Assembly (NCBI RefSeq): GCF_012676905.1
Contig: NZ_CP051428.1
Location: 1,450,001-1,514,000 of the forward strand
Direction of reading: 5' to 3'
DNA: 64,000 nucleotides
Origin: Paenibacillus albicereus
GTDB taxonomy: Bacteria; Bacillota; Bacilli; Paenibacillales; Paenibacillaceae
Of this stretch, positions 42,778-51,944 are shown one piece after another. A model generated the notes under the pieces. It did not search any database. It saw only the letters and a list, made by a program, of their open reading frames with translations, and had not been told where the DNA came from. The translations under genes were made by a program, and so were the position numbers. The first letter of the stretch is position 1. Every line of letters begins with the position of its first letter.

Positions 42778-43674
42778 ATGAGCACCAGAGCTCCCAAACC
42801 GAAACTGCCGAAGCCGGAATGGCTCAAGATCAAGCTTCAGACCGATGGCCATTATGCCGAGCTCAAGGATATGATGCGTTCCAAGACGCTGCACACCGTA
42901 TGCGAGGAGGCGCGCTGCCCCAACATTTACGAATGCTGGGCCAACCGCACCGCGACATTCATGATTCTAGGCGACATCTGCACGCGCGCGTGCCGATTCT
43001 GCGCCGTCAAGACCGGCCTGCCGACCGAGCTGGACCTGCAGGAGCCGGAACGGGTGGCGGAGGCGGCCGAGCAGATGGGCCTGCGCCACTGCGTCGTTAC
43101 TTCCGTCGCGCGCGACGATCTCAAGGATGGAGGAGCCTCGATCTTCGCCGCGACGATCAAGGCGATCCGGGCCCGGCTGCCGCTTTGCAGCGTGGAGGTG
43201 CTCATTCCCGACTTCCTCGGCAACGAGGAGTCGCTCCGGATCGTGATGGACGCGAAGCCCGACATTCTCAACCATAACATCGAGACGGTCGAGCGGCTGT
43301 CCGACCGGGTGCGCGCCAAGGCGAAGTACAAGCGCTCGATCGAGCTGCTGCGGCGGGCCAAGGAGATGGCTCCCTCCATCCCGACCAAGTCGAGCATCAT
43401 GCTCGGCGTCGGCGAGGAATACGAGGAGATCATCGCCTCGATGGACGACCTGCGCGCGGTCGACGTCAACATCTTGACGCTCGGCCAGTACTTGCAGCCG
43501 TCTCCGAACCATCTGGCGGTGGCGCGCTACGTCCATCCGGACGAGTTCAAGCAGCTGAAGGAAGACGGGCTCGCCCGGGGCTTCAGCCACGTGGAGTCCG
43601 GTCCGATGGTGCGCAGCTCGTACCATGCGCATGAGCAGGTCAAATCTGCAGCAGGAGCGGCATCGGGAGCATGA
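42778..43674 (+). CDS. lipA: lipoyl synthase
   Basis: A 298-residue radical SAM enzyme inserting two sulfurs into octanoyl groups on GcvH or E2 subunits. The auxiliary cluster motif ([13 protein letters not shown]), the radical SAM motif ([10 protein letters not shown]) and the C-terminal Ser ligand (RSSYHA) are present. The length is typical. A weak GCAGGGG site precedes the ATG. yutD follows 31 bases downstream, the same order and orientation relation as yutB-yutD in Bacillus. Confidence 0.97.
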   Translation: MSTRAPKPKLPKPEWLKIKLQTDGHYAELKDMMRSKTLHTVCEEARCPNIYECWANRTATFMILGDICTRACRFCAVKTGLPTELDLQEPERVAEAAEQMGLRHCVVTSVARDDLKDGGASIFAATIKAIRARLPLCSVEVLIPDFLGNEESLRIVMDAKPDILNHNIETVERLSDRVRAKAKYKRSIELLRRAKEMAPSIPTKSSIMLGVGEEYEEIIASMDDLRAVDVNILTLGQYLQPSPNHLAVARYVHPDEFKQLKEDGLARGFSHVESGPMVRSSYHAHEQVKSAAGAASGA

Positions 43675-43705
43675 CCGGCCGCCCGGGCCGCTAGGAGGGC
43701 TACCG

Positions 43706-44725
43706 GTGATCTTTGTCGGAACGAAGAAGTACGAGCTGATTCATGAGCATAAGACCGCCTGGAACGCCGAGGTGTTCCGGGACCGCTACAGCGACGTGCT
43801 GGAGCGCTACGACTATATCGTCGGAGATTGGGGCTACAGCCAGCTCCGTCTCAAGGGCTTCTACCGCGATGGCCATCCGAAGGCGAGTCGGGACACGTCC
43901 TATTCCAGCCTCATGGAATATATCAACGAATACTGCAACTTCGGCTGCGCCTACTTCGTGATGGAGCTCAAGGAGCCGGCGTCCGCCGATCCCGATGCTC
44001 CGCCGGAGCAGCCGGCGGCCGGCGACATCGTCATCGTGCCGGGCGTGCGCCGCTTCGAGGAGGACAGCTACAGCCGTCCGCCTGCCGCTGACCGGCGCCG
44101 CGGAGCAGACCGCTCGACCGGGGCCAAGCGCGGATCGGCAAGCGAAGCGGCGTCAGCCGAGGGCGAGACGGAAGCGGCGGCGGCCGGCGAGCGCCGCCAG
44201 CCGCAGGGCGGCCGGTCCGGCGGCGGCAAGCGCCAGGGCAGCGGACCGCCCCATGGCGGCAAGCGCCGCGAGCATGCCTCCGGCGGCGACAGCCGGCGAG
44301 GCGACCGGCGCGAGCATGTCTCCGCCGGGACCGATCGGCGCGAGCAGGCGCCGGCTGGCGGCGCGGAGCGCCGCGAGCGGCGGGAGCGCCGCGACCAAGG
44401 CGGCAGCGCGCCGGAGCGTCAGCGCGAGCAGGGCGGAGAACGCGCGCGCGAGGCGCAGGGCGAGAAGCCGCCGCAAGGCTCGGGCGGCGGACGCCGAGGC
44501 GGCTCGCATCGGCGCGGACACCGCAGCGGCGGCTCCAGCGGCGAGCATGCGCCGCAGCAGCAGCCCGGCGAAGCGCGCCAAGGCGAACCGCGCCAAGGCG
44601 AACCGCGCCACGGCGGAGAGCGCTCCGGCGGAGACCGATCGCAGGGCGGCGGCCGCCGCAAGCCGCAGACAGGCGGCAGCCAGGCTCCAGCCGGCCCGGG
44701 GTCGGGCGGAGCGCCCGGCAGCTAG
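43706..44725 (+). CDS. yutD: YutD-domain protein with long Arg/Gly/Gln-rich tail
   Basis: A 339-residue protein. Residues 1-95 are a YutD domain (IFVGTKKYELIHEHKTAWNA ... YNEY-like NEYCNFGCAYFVMEL), a family of unknown function normally about 100 residues. The rest (about 240 residues) is disordered and dominated by Arg, Gly, Gln, Glu and Ala, with repeats such as RREHASGGD / RREHVSAGT / RREQAPAGG and ARQGEPRQGEPRHGGE, an RGG/RG-like composition that suggests RNA binding. GTG start 43706 behind AGGAGG. The tail is in a region of very high GC, where repeat slippage is plausible. Next to lipA. Confidence 0.85.
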   Translation: MIFVGTKKYELIHEHKTAWNAEVFRDRYSDVLERYDYIVGDWGYSQLRLKGFYRDGHPKASRDTSYSSLMEYINEYCNFGCAYFVMELKEPASADPDAPPEQPAAGDIVIVPGVRRFEEDSYSRPPAADRRRGADRSTGAKRGSASEAASAEGETEAAAAGERRQPQGGRSGGGKRQGSGPPHGGKRREHASGGDSRRGDRREHVSAGTDRREQAPAGGAERRERRERRDQGGSAPERQREQGGERAREAQGEKPPQGSGGGRRGGSHRRGHRSGGSSGEHAPQQQPGEARQGEPRQGEPRHGGERSGGDRSQGGGRRKPQTGGSQAPAGPGSGGAPGS

Positions 44726-44754
44726 CGCAGAGCGGCATCGCAACCAGGAACAGC

Positions 44755-44799
44755 AAAAAAGGGACGAAGACGAGCGAAGGCTCGTTTTCGTCCCTTTTT
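44755..44799. terminator. bidirectional terminator between yutD and NAD kinase
   Basis: Stem aaaaagggacgaaaacgagc-type (gggacgaagacgagc / gctcgttttcgtccc) with A-run upstream and T-run downstream, serving both convergent genes. Confidence 0.93.
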
Positions 44800-44852
44800 G
44801 CCGGGCTCGGCTCGTCCTGCCCGGTGCAGGCACAGCCCAAGGATGCGGTCCG

Positions 44853-45683
44853 TCAGCCCGGGAAGCGCGAATCCGGCTGAGGCTGGCCCTCGTTCGTGTC
44901 GATGAACGCGTCCCGTACGCGGTTCCAGAACGGAAACGGCCGGTAGCGCGCGAAGCTGACTCGGGATTCCGCGACGCTGCAGCGGATCGAGCGGATGTCC
45001 GAGCGCTGGATGTTGAGGTGGTCGATCGTCAGCAGCAGGCGCTGGTCCTTTTTGGAGAGCAGGTCGCAGTGATGATGCTGCGGCAGGATGACCGACGTGC
45101 CGAGCGTCCGGTAGACGCGGTTGTTGATCGAAGCGATCTCCGCCAGCTGCAGCGACGGAATCGACGGATGGATGACGGCGCCGTTCAGGCTCTTGTTGTA
45201 GGCGGTGCTGCCGGTCGGCGTGGAGATGACCATGCCGTCTCCCCGGAACATCTCGAACGGCTCGTCGTTGATGTTGACCTGCACGACGAGCGTGCCGTCC
45301 ACGCCTTTGAGCGTGAATTCGTTGAGCGCCAGATAACCGGTCGTTCCCTCCGGCGTGTCGAGCTCGATCTGGGCGAGCGGGTAATGGACCAGCTTGGGCT
45401 GCTGCTCGGCCATCATGCGCACGAGCTCCTCCAGCTCGTCCGCCTGCCAGTCGGCGTAAAAACCGAGGTGGCCCGTATGGACGCCGACGAAGGCCACCTC
45501 CTCGATCCGCTCCAGATAGGTATGGAAGGCATGAAGCAGAGTGCCGTCTCCGCCGATGGAGATGACCATGTCCGGTTTCTTGTCGTTGCGGATGAATCCG
45601 CGTCCGGCCGCCAGCCGGTGAAACCGTTCCGTCAGCTCGTTGGACAGCCGGTCGCCTCGGCTCAATACCACATAATTCAACAA
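44853..45683 (-). CDS. nadK: NAD kinase
   Basis: A 276-residue kinase making NADP from NAD and ATP (or polyphosphate). The hallmark ISIGGDGTLLHAFH, the VHTGHLGFYADW block, NEFTLKG and TPTGSTAYNKSL are all present. The TTG start (45683) is supported by AAGGAG 9 bases upstream. It lies downstream of ylbJ on the same strand and may be co-transcribed with it (90 bases apart). Firmicutes often have two NAD kinases; which one this is cannot be told here. Confidence 0.95.
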   Translation of the reverse strand: MLNYVVLSRGDRLSNELTERFHRLAAGRGFIRNDKKPDMVISIGGDGTLLHAFHTYLERIEEVAFVGVHTGHLGFYADWQADELEELVRMMAEQQPKLVHYPLAQIELDTPEGTTGYLALNEFTLKGVDGTLVVQVNINDEPFEMFRGDGMVISTPTGSTAYNKSLNGAVIHPSIPSLQLAEIASINNRVYRTLGTSVILPQHHHCDLLSKKDQRLLLTIDHLNIQRSDIRSIRCSVAESRVSFARYRPFPFWNRVRDAFIDTNEGQPQPDSRFPG

Positions 45684-45773
45684 CGCAGGCGCTCCTTCCG
45701 ATCAATCAGGATATCCAAATGATAGCGGAAATTGCCGTTGAACACAATGAGGCCGGCTTCGAAAAGGCGCGGT

Positions 45774-46850
45774 TCATGCAGGCCCGAGCCAGCCCCAGAG
45801 AACGTATACCATCGCGGCGGCGATCAGTCCGTGCAGGAACCGGGCAAGCAGGAAGGGGCGGTAGCGCATCCCGGTATGGCTGACGAGGCTGGCGATCTGC
45901 GCATGCACGGACAGCCCGGCCCAGCTCAGCACCCAGGCGGCGAGGGCCGTGCGGTGCACAAGGTCGAGGCTGGCTTCGGAGGACGCCTTGGCTCCGAGCG
46001 TCACTTCGAAGAGGCCGCTGATGACGGGGGCGGCAGAGGAGGCGGAGCCTCCGAAAGCCTCGAATAGGAGGCCGAGGGCCGCCTCGAGCAAGCCGATCAG
46101 CGACGTCTCGCGCAGCAGCTCCATGAGGACGGAAAAAACGACGACAAGGCCGCCGACGACGATCATGAGCCGCAGCCCTGACTGGACGGCATCCCGCACG
46201 AGCACGCTGAACGGCCGTCCGTCCAGCAGCCTCGCGTCGTGCATCGCTTTCAGCGCGGAGGCGAGGCCGCCCCGCTTGCGGACGGTTGGAGAGCGTCGGA
46301 GCGGAGGCTCCGGAGCAGCAGCCTCCGCTTCGCCGCGACCGTGCCAGCGCATGAGGAATCCGATGGCGAGGCTGCTCCCGTAATGCGCGGCGGCCAGCAC
46401 GGGCGCGATCCCGGGCTGGTGGAAGAAGCCGACCGATACGGCTCCGATGAGGAAGATCGGATCGGAAGTCGTCGTGATCGCGACGAGCCTTTCTCCCTCG
46501 ACCCGGGTGATGAGCTTCTGGTCCCAAAGCTGGGACGCCAGGCGCGCGCCGACGGGATAGCCGGACAGGTAGCCCATCGCCAGCACGAACCCCCCGCTTC
46601 CCGGTATGCGGAACGCCGGCCGCATGACGGGATCGAGCAGCTTGCCGGCAAAGTGCACGATGCCGAGTCCGAGCATGAGCTCTGACAGGACGAAGAACGG
46701 AAATAGGGCGGGGAACAGCACCTCCCACCAGATCGACAGGCCGCGCAGCGACGAGGCCAGCACGGAAGCGGGATAAAAGGCCATGAGCGCCATGAGCAGG
46801 GCGGCGCAGAGGGCGGTCAAGGCAGACGGATGTAGCAGCTTGCGGCTCAT
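45774..46850 (-). CDS. ylbJ: sporulation integral membrane protein YlbJ
   Basis: A 358-residue membrane protein with about eight hydrophobic segments and two Gate-type nucleoside-recognition-like repeats (GLSIWWEVLFPALFPFFVLS, SGYPVGARLASQL). YlbJ is a sigma-E-dependent sporulation protein of Bacillus and relative of SpoIIIAE/SpmA-type Gate proteins. ATG 46850 with AAGGAG 9 bases upstream. A predicted cre-like site lies 110 bases upstream. The central cytoplasmic loop (about residues 180-225) is Arg-rich and longer than usual. Confidence 0.87.
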   Translation of the reverse strand: MSRKLLHPSALTALCAALLMALMAFYPASVLASSLRGLSIWWEVLFPALFPFFVLSELMLGLGIVHFAGKLLDPVMRPAFRIPGSGGFVLAMGYLSGYPVGARLASQLWDQKLITRVEGERLVAITTTSDPIFLIGAVSVGFFHQPGIAPVLAAAHYGSSLAIGFLMRWHGRGEAEAAAPEPPLRRSPTVRKRGGLASALKAMHDARLLDGRPFSVLVRDAVQSGLRLMIVVGGLVVVFSVLMELLRETSLIGLLEAALGLLFEAFGGSASSAAPVISGLFEVTLGAKASSEASLDLVHRTALAAWVLSWAGLSVHAQIASLVSHTGMRYRPFLLARFLHGLIAAAMVYVLWGWLGPA

Positions 46851-46959
46851 GGGCGGGCGCTCCTTCCGGATCGGATGGTGAAGGAATAGCTGGAACCATT
46901 GTATGAGACAAGCGGGGGAATCAGAAGGACGAACCATTGTCAGAAAAATCAAAAAGATT

Positions 46960-46974
46960 TAGAAAACGCTTGCA
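46960..46974. promoter_or_regulatory. cre-like operator
   Basis: TAGAAAACGCTTGCA matches the cre consensus WTGNAANCGNWNNCW except for one base (A for T at position 2). It lies between divergent ylbJ and the 30-residue ORF, so either gene might be under CcpA control. Confidence 0.5.
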
Positions 46975-47001
46975 AAAAGGGCTGGCTTTCCGTTTTCTTT
47001 A

Positions 47002-47010
47002 TGGTACAAT
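47002..47010 (+). promoter_or_regulatory. extended -10 promoter of the 30-residue ORF
   Basis: TG-g-TACAAT, 34 bases before the start of the 30-codon ORF. No good -35 at 17 bases; the cre-like site lies just upstream. Confidence 0.55.
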
Positions 47011-47043
47011 AGCATTACTCTAAACGGCTTGGAGTGATGGAGA

Positions 47044-47136
47044 ATGAGTGTTGTCGCAGGCATTCTGGTTTGCGCTTTTGTGTATGTGATTCGCGAGTCC
47101 CTCATGGCTCCCGGTGAAGAAGATTACGAAAGCTGA
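47044..47136 (+). CDS. 30-residue single-span membrane peptide
   Basis: MSVVAGILVCAFVYVIRESL followed by MAPGEEDYES: a short hydrophobic segment (about residues 3-15) and an acidic tail. GGAGTGATGGAGA precedes the ATG, an extended -10 promoter lies upstream and a perfect terminator downstream, so all parts of a discrete gene are present in 190 bases. No known family. It is too short for most gene finders and may be an unreported small protein. Confidence 0.65.
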   Translation: MSVVAGILVCAFVYVIRESLMAPGEEDYES

Positions 47137-47159
47137 AGCTTGTTCCCACCACTTATCCG

Positions 47160-47184
47160 AATGCCCGCGATGCGGGCATTTTTT
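47160..47184 (+). terminator. terminator of the 30-residue ORF
   Basis: Perfect stem aatgcccgc / gcgggcatt with a 3-base loop and a T6 run. Confidence 0.93.
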
Positions 47185-47267
47185 CATGGGCATGCGCTTT
47201 CATAGCCCGTTGGAGTAGTTCTTTCATCATAGACCGCAAGGCCTAATAAATGGAGGTTCCTTTACCG

Positions 47268-47663
47268 ATGAATAAACCGAGCAGTCCGTACGAGCTTATG
47301 GGCGGAGCGGAGGCGATCGCCAGGCTCGTCCATGCCTTTTATCCAAAAGTCGTTCAGAACGAGCGGCTTGCTCCGCTGTTTCAAAACGACTTGGCGCCGG
47401 TTATGGAGAAGCAAATCCAGTTTTTGACGCAGTTCTTTGGAGGCCCGCCGCTGTTCTCCGAGCAGCACGGCCATCCGATGATGAGAGCCCGGCACCTGCC
47501 GTTCCGCATCACGCCCGATCACGCGGCCGCGTGGCTCGGCTGCATGGATGCGGCGGCGAGGGAGATCGGCATGCCGGACGATCTGAGAAGCTTCGTCATC
47601 GACCGCTTGTCCGGCCCCGCCTACCATTTCGTGAACAGCGACGGGCAGGATGATCCATCCTAG
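47268..47663 (+). CDS. truncated haemoglobin (group II, YjbI/GlbO-like)
   Basis: A 131-residue 2-on-2 globin. Proximal His region (HGHPMMRARHLPFRI), the PHE-like TyrB10 region (LVHAFYPKVVQNERLAPLF) and the group II Trp in the G helix (AAAWLGCMDAAAREIG) are visible. Such proteins bind O2 or NO and protect against nitrosative or oxidative stress. The ATG at 47268 gives the family N-terminus; the upstream ATG at 47250 overlaps the GGAGG site itself. It is followed 35 bases later by the DUF2225 gene. Confidence 0.9.
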   Translation: MNKPSSPYELMGGAEAIARLVHAFYPKVVQNERLAPLFQNDLAPVMEKQIQFLTQFFGGPPLFSEQHGHPMMRARHLPFRITPDHAAAWLGCMDAAAREIGMPDDLRSFVIDRLSGPAYHFVNSDGQDDPS

Positions 47664-47698
47664 GAGCCCGATACCCTGATAGAGGAGATGATTCGCGC

Positions 47699-48418
47699 AT
47701 GGAGCCGCTGTATGAATCGGTCGTATCCTGTCCCTGCTGCGAATCCGAGTATCCGACCCCCCGCGTCCGGTCCAGCTTCAAGCGGGCGGTTTCGTCCGAT
47801 ACCGACTTCTGCTGCTACTACAAGCATGAGGTCAATGCCGACTATTACGTCGTGCGCGTCTGTCCGAGCTGCGGCTACGCGACGACGGAGAACGGCGCCC
47901 GCGAGCTGAGGGGCGACCAGAAGCAAGCCTACTTCGACCAGGTCGGACCTTCCTGGAAGCCGGGGAGCTTCCGCGGAGAGAGGACGAGGGAGCAGGCGCT
48001 GCTCTGCTACAAGCTGGCGCTGCTGAGCGCTCAGGCGATTGGCGAGAAGGAGCGGCTGATCGCCGGGCTGCTCCACCATATCGCCTGGCTGCATCGCTAC
48101 GGCGGCGAGGAAGAGCAGGAGCGCCGCTTCCTGCGCCACGCGCTGGAGGCCTACCAGTCCGTCTTCGAGCATGAGCATGTGGAGAACGACGCCAAGCTGA
48201 TGTACCTGATCGGCGAGCTGCACCGGCGCCTGGACGAGCCGCGAGAAGCGGTGCGGTGGTTCTCCCGCGTCGTGCAGGATCCGTCCATCATGGATGCGGC
48301 AATGATCCAGGCGAGCCGCCGCCAGTGGCAGCTCATCCGCGAGCAGCCTTCCGGCTCTATCCCCGGGTGGTTCGCGCCTGGCGTCGAAGATGACGGAGCG
48401 GAAGCCATCCCTTCCTGA
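47699..48418 (+). CDS. DUF2225 zinc-ribbon/TPR protein
   Basis: A 239-residue protein with an N-terminal zinc ribbon (CPCC ... CPSC, in VVSCPCCESEY and VRVCPSCGYA) and a C-terminal helical repeat region (ALLCYKLALLSAQAIGEKER onward) typical of DUF2225, which is widespread in Firmicutes and unstudied. Preceded by GAGGAGATG-type site. It is adjacent to the truncated haemoglobin and is followed by a very strong terminator. Confidence 0.85.
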   Translation: MEPLYESVVSCPCCESEYPTPRVRSSFKRAVSSDTDFCCYYKHEVNADYYVVRVCPSCGYATTENGARELRGDQKQAYFDQVGPSWKPGSFRGERTREQALLCYKLALLSAQAIGEKERLIAGLLHHIAWLHRYGGEEEQERRFLRHALEAYQSVFEHEHVENDAKLMYLIGELHRRLDEPREAVRWFSRVVQDPSIMDAAMIQASRRQWQLIREQPSGSIPGWFAPGVEDDGAEAIPS

Positions 48419-48422
48419 ATTC

Positions 48423-48471
48423 AAAAAAAGCGTTCCCGCGAGAGGCTTCTCGGCAGGGAACGCTTTTTTTT
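48423..48471. terminator. strong bidirectional terminator
   Basis: Stem aaaaaaagcgttccc / gggaacgctttttt with a short internal hairpin. A-run and T-run make it active on both strands, for DUF2225 and the minus-strand genes. Confidence 0.93.
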
Positions 48472-48493
48472 GGTCGGCGCGGCGGAGCGCCGG

Positions 48494-48727
48494 CTACAGG
48501 CTGCGTACCGGAACGTCCATCAGCAGGTAGTCCTTGTCGGCATCGAGCACCGTGACCCGGCTATGGCAGCATGGAAACACAAGCAGCTTCTTTGCTCCTT
48601 CCGCGATCGTCTTCAGGTCGGACGGTCGCAGCGGGAGCAGCACGTTGTCGCGGCCGCAGAACGGGCAAGCGGCCAGAACGTCCTTCATCTGGACGTCATA
48701 AGGCCAGGATCGTTCGAACGGGATCAT
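48494..48727 (-). CDS. small CxxC zinc-ribbon-like protein
   Basis: A 77-residue protein with CPFCGRDNV near the N-terminus and FPCCHSRV near residue 52, a treble-clef or zinc-ribbon-like pair. Unknown function. Its ATG overlaps the stop of the YycC-like gene by 4 bases on the minus strand, so the two are translationally coupled. Confidence 0.75.
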   Translation of the reverse strand: MIPFERSWPYDVQMKDVLAACPFCGRDNVLLPLRPSDLKTIAEGAKKLLVFPCCHSRVTVLDADKDYLLMDVPVRSL

Positions 48728-48948
48728 CGGCCTTCTTCCTCTCCCGTTCCGGGCTTGCCTTCTGGCGTCTCGGGGCGGGAAGCGGAGCTCGGCTCTCCCT
48801 GGCTGCCGGCTATTTCGGAGCCGGCCAGCTCGGCCATCTTTTGGAGCAGAATATGGCGGGGCATATGCATGAGATGCTCCAGCGGCACGCCAAGCTGCTT
48901 GGCGAGCTTGACGGCCGTGTCGGCGGATATGGGCAGCGGTCTGGACAT
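48724..48948 (-). CDS. yycC: YycC-like protein
   Basis: A 74-residue protein whose first 45 residues (RPLPISADTAVKLAKQLGVP, then LEHLMHMPRHILLQKM) match the YycC family (PF14174, unknown function, Bacillales). The C-terminal 25 residues are disordered and acidic. AAGGAGG 7 bases before ATG 48948. Upstream partner of the CxxC protein. Confidence 0.88.
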   Translation of the reverse strand: MSRPLPISADTAVKLAKQLGVPLEHLMHMPRHILLQKMAELAGSEIAGSQGEPSSASRPETPEGKPGTGEEEGR

Positions 48949-49118
48949 GTCGGTTCCTCCTTGCCGGAATAGCGCCGCCGTCTCTCCGGTAGCGGAGGGC
49001 GAGCGGCGCGAGCTATAATGGTAGCATACACGGCCGGACAAGCCCGCGCAATGCGCGGCGCCGCTGCCCTTCGATCGAGCGGGCAGAGGGCGTGGCCGGA
49101 AGGAGAGGATTCGATACG

Positions 49119-50912
<1,794 letters not shown>

Positions 50913-50983
50913 GCCGGGCGGCTGCAGAAGCCTGAAGGTTCGATGAAGCTTGGCCGAAGCGCATGAAGATTCCATAAAGAGGG

Positions 50984-51012
50984 TTGAAACCGCTCCGTAC
51001 GAAGCGTATCCT
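50984..51012 (+). promoter_or_regulatory. candidate promoter of the transaldolase gene
   Basis: TTGAAA (50984-50989) and TATCCT (51007-51012) separated by 17 bases, 62 bases upstream of the start codon. Confidence 0.5.
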
Positions 51013-51073
51013 GTTCGTCAGGAAGGGCTTCAAGAGATTCTATTTCCTAGGAAATGAAGGAGGAAGCGAGCCG

Positions 51074-51733
51074 ATGAAATTCTTTCTGGATACCGCCAAT
51101 GTCGAGGAAATCAAGCGCGTCGCCAAGCTGGGCCTGGTGGACGGGGTGACGACGAACCCGACGCTCGTCGCCAAGGAAGGCCGCGTCTTCAAGGAAGTCG
51201 TACAGGAAATTTGCCGGATCGTGCCGGGTCCCGTAAGCGCGGAGGTGACGGGCTCGACCAGCGAGGACATGCTCAAGGAAGCGCTTGAGATCGCCGAGTG
51301 GGCGCCGAACGTCGTCATCAAGGTGCCTCTCACCGAGGATGGCCTGTACGTCACCCATGCGCTCGCGCAAAAGGGCATCAAGACGAACGTCACCCTCGTC
51401 TTCTCCGTCGCCCAGGGCCTGATGGCTGCGAAAGCCGGCGCGACGTTCATCAGTCCGTTCGTCGGCCGGCTGGACGACATCGGCATGACCGGCATGGACC
51501 TGGTGCGGGACCTGTCCGCTATCATCAAGATCTACGGTTTCCAGACGGAGATCATCGTCGCCAGCATCCGCAGCCTGGAGCATGTCAAGGAAGCGGCTCT
51601 TGCCGGCGCGCACATCGCCACGATCCCGGGCTCGCTCCTGCCGACGCTCTGGAAGCACCCGCTTACGGACATCGGCATCGAGCGCTTCACGGCGGATTGG
51701 AACAAGATGCAGGCCGCTTTGGCCAAGGGCTGA
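51074..51733 (+). CDS. tal: transaldolase / fructose-6-phosphate aldolase-like
   Basis: A 219-residue member of the small transaldolase family (TalC/FSA, YwjH-like). It starts [20 protein letters not shown]; the Schiff-base Lys lies in [11 protein letters not shown] and the [10 protein letters not shown] block is typical. It exchanges dihydroxyacetone units in the non-oxidative pentose phosphate pathway and therefore complements zwf at 16 kb. GAAGGAGG precedes ATG 51074. Solitary gene with no oxidative-pathway partner nearby. Confidence 0.93.
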   Translation: MKFFLDTANVEEIKRVAKLGLVDGVTTNPTLVAKEGRVFKEVVQEICRIVPGPVSAEVTGSTSEDMLKEALEIAEWAPNVVIKVPLTEDGLYVTHALAQKGIKTNVTLVFSVAQGLMAAKAGATFISPFVGRLDDIGMTGMDLVRDLSAIIKIYGFQTEIIVASIRSLEHVKEAALAGAHIATIPGSLLPTLWKHPLTDIGIERFTADWNKMQAALAKG

Positions 51734-51815
51734 TCTACGTTTGGATGCAAGGCGTTATGCCGATATGGATTTAACGATCGTTTTTTGAATGGGGCCGTCC
51801 TCCCTTCCAGAAGGC

Positions 51816-51845
51816 TTGACCGGCTGAATCGGAGCATGCTATAGT
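51816..51845 (+). promoter_or_regulatory. tad operon promoter
   Basis: TTGACC (51816-51821) and TG-c-TATAGT (TATAGT at 51840-51845) separated by 18 bases. The predicted transcript start near 51852 lies only about 23 bases before a strong terminator hairpin. Confidence 0.7.
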
Positions 51846-51874
51846 CGTCTCAATTCAATCGAATGACCTTGCGG

Positions 51875-51921
51875 AAGCACCGCGAACGAGCAGATTCACT
51901 GCTTGTTTGCGGTGCTTTTTT
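51875..51921 (+). terminator. leader terminator (candidate attenuator) of the tad operon
   Basis: A 19-bp stem without unpaired bases (two G-T pairs; arms 51875-51893 and 51899-51917) and a 5-base loop, ending in a T6 run. It lies between the tad promoter and the first tad gene, 23 bases before the start codon. Either it ends transcription of a tiny leader RNA, or read-through is regulated. Confidence 0.85.
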
Positions 51922-51944
51922 GCGTCCAGGGAGGGATCGGCCTG

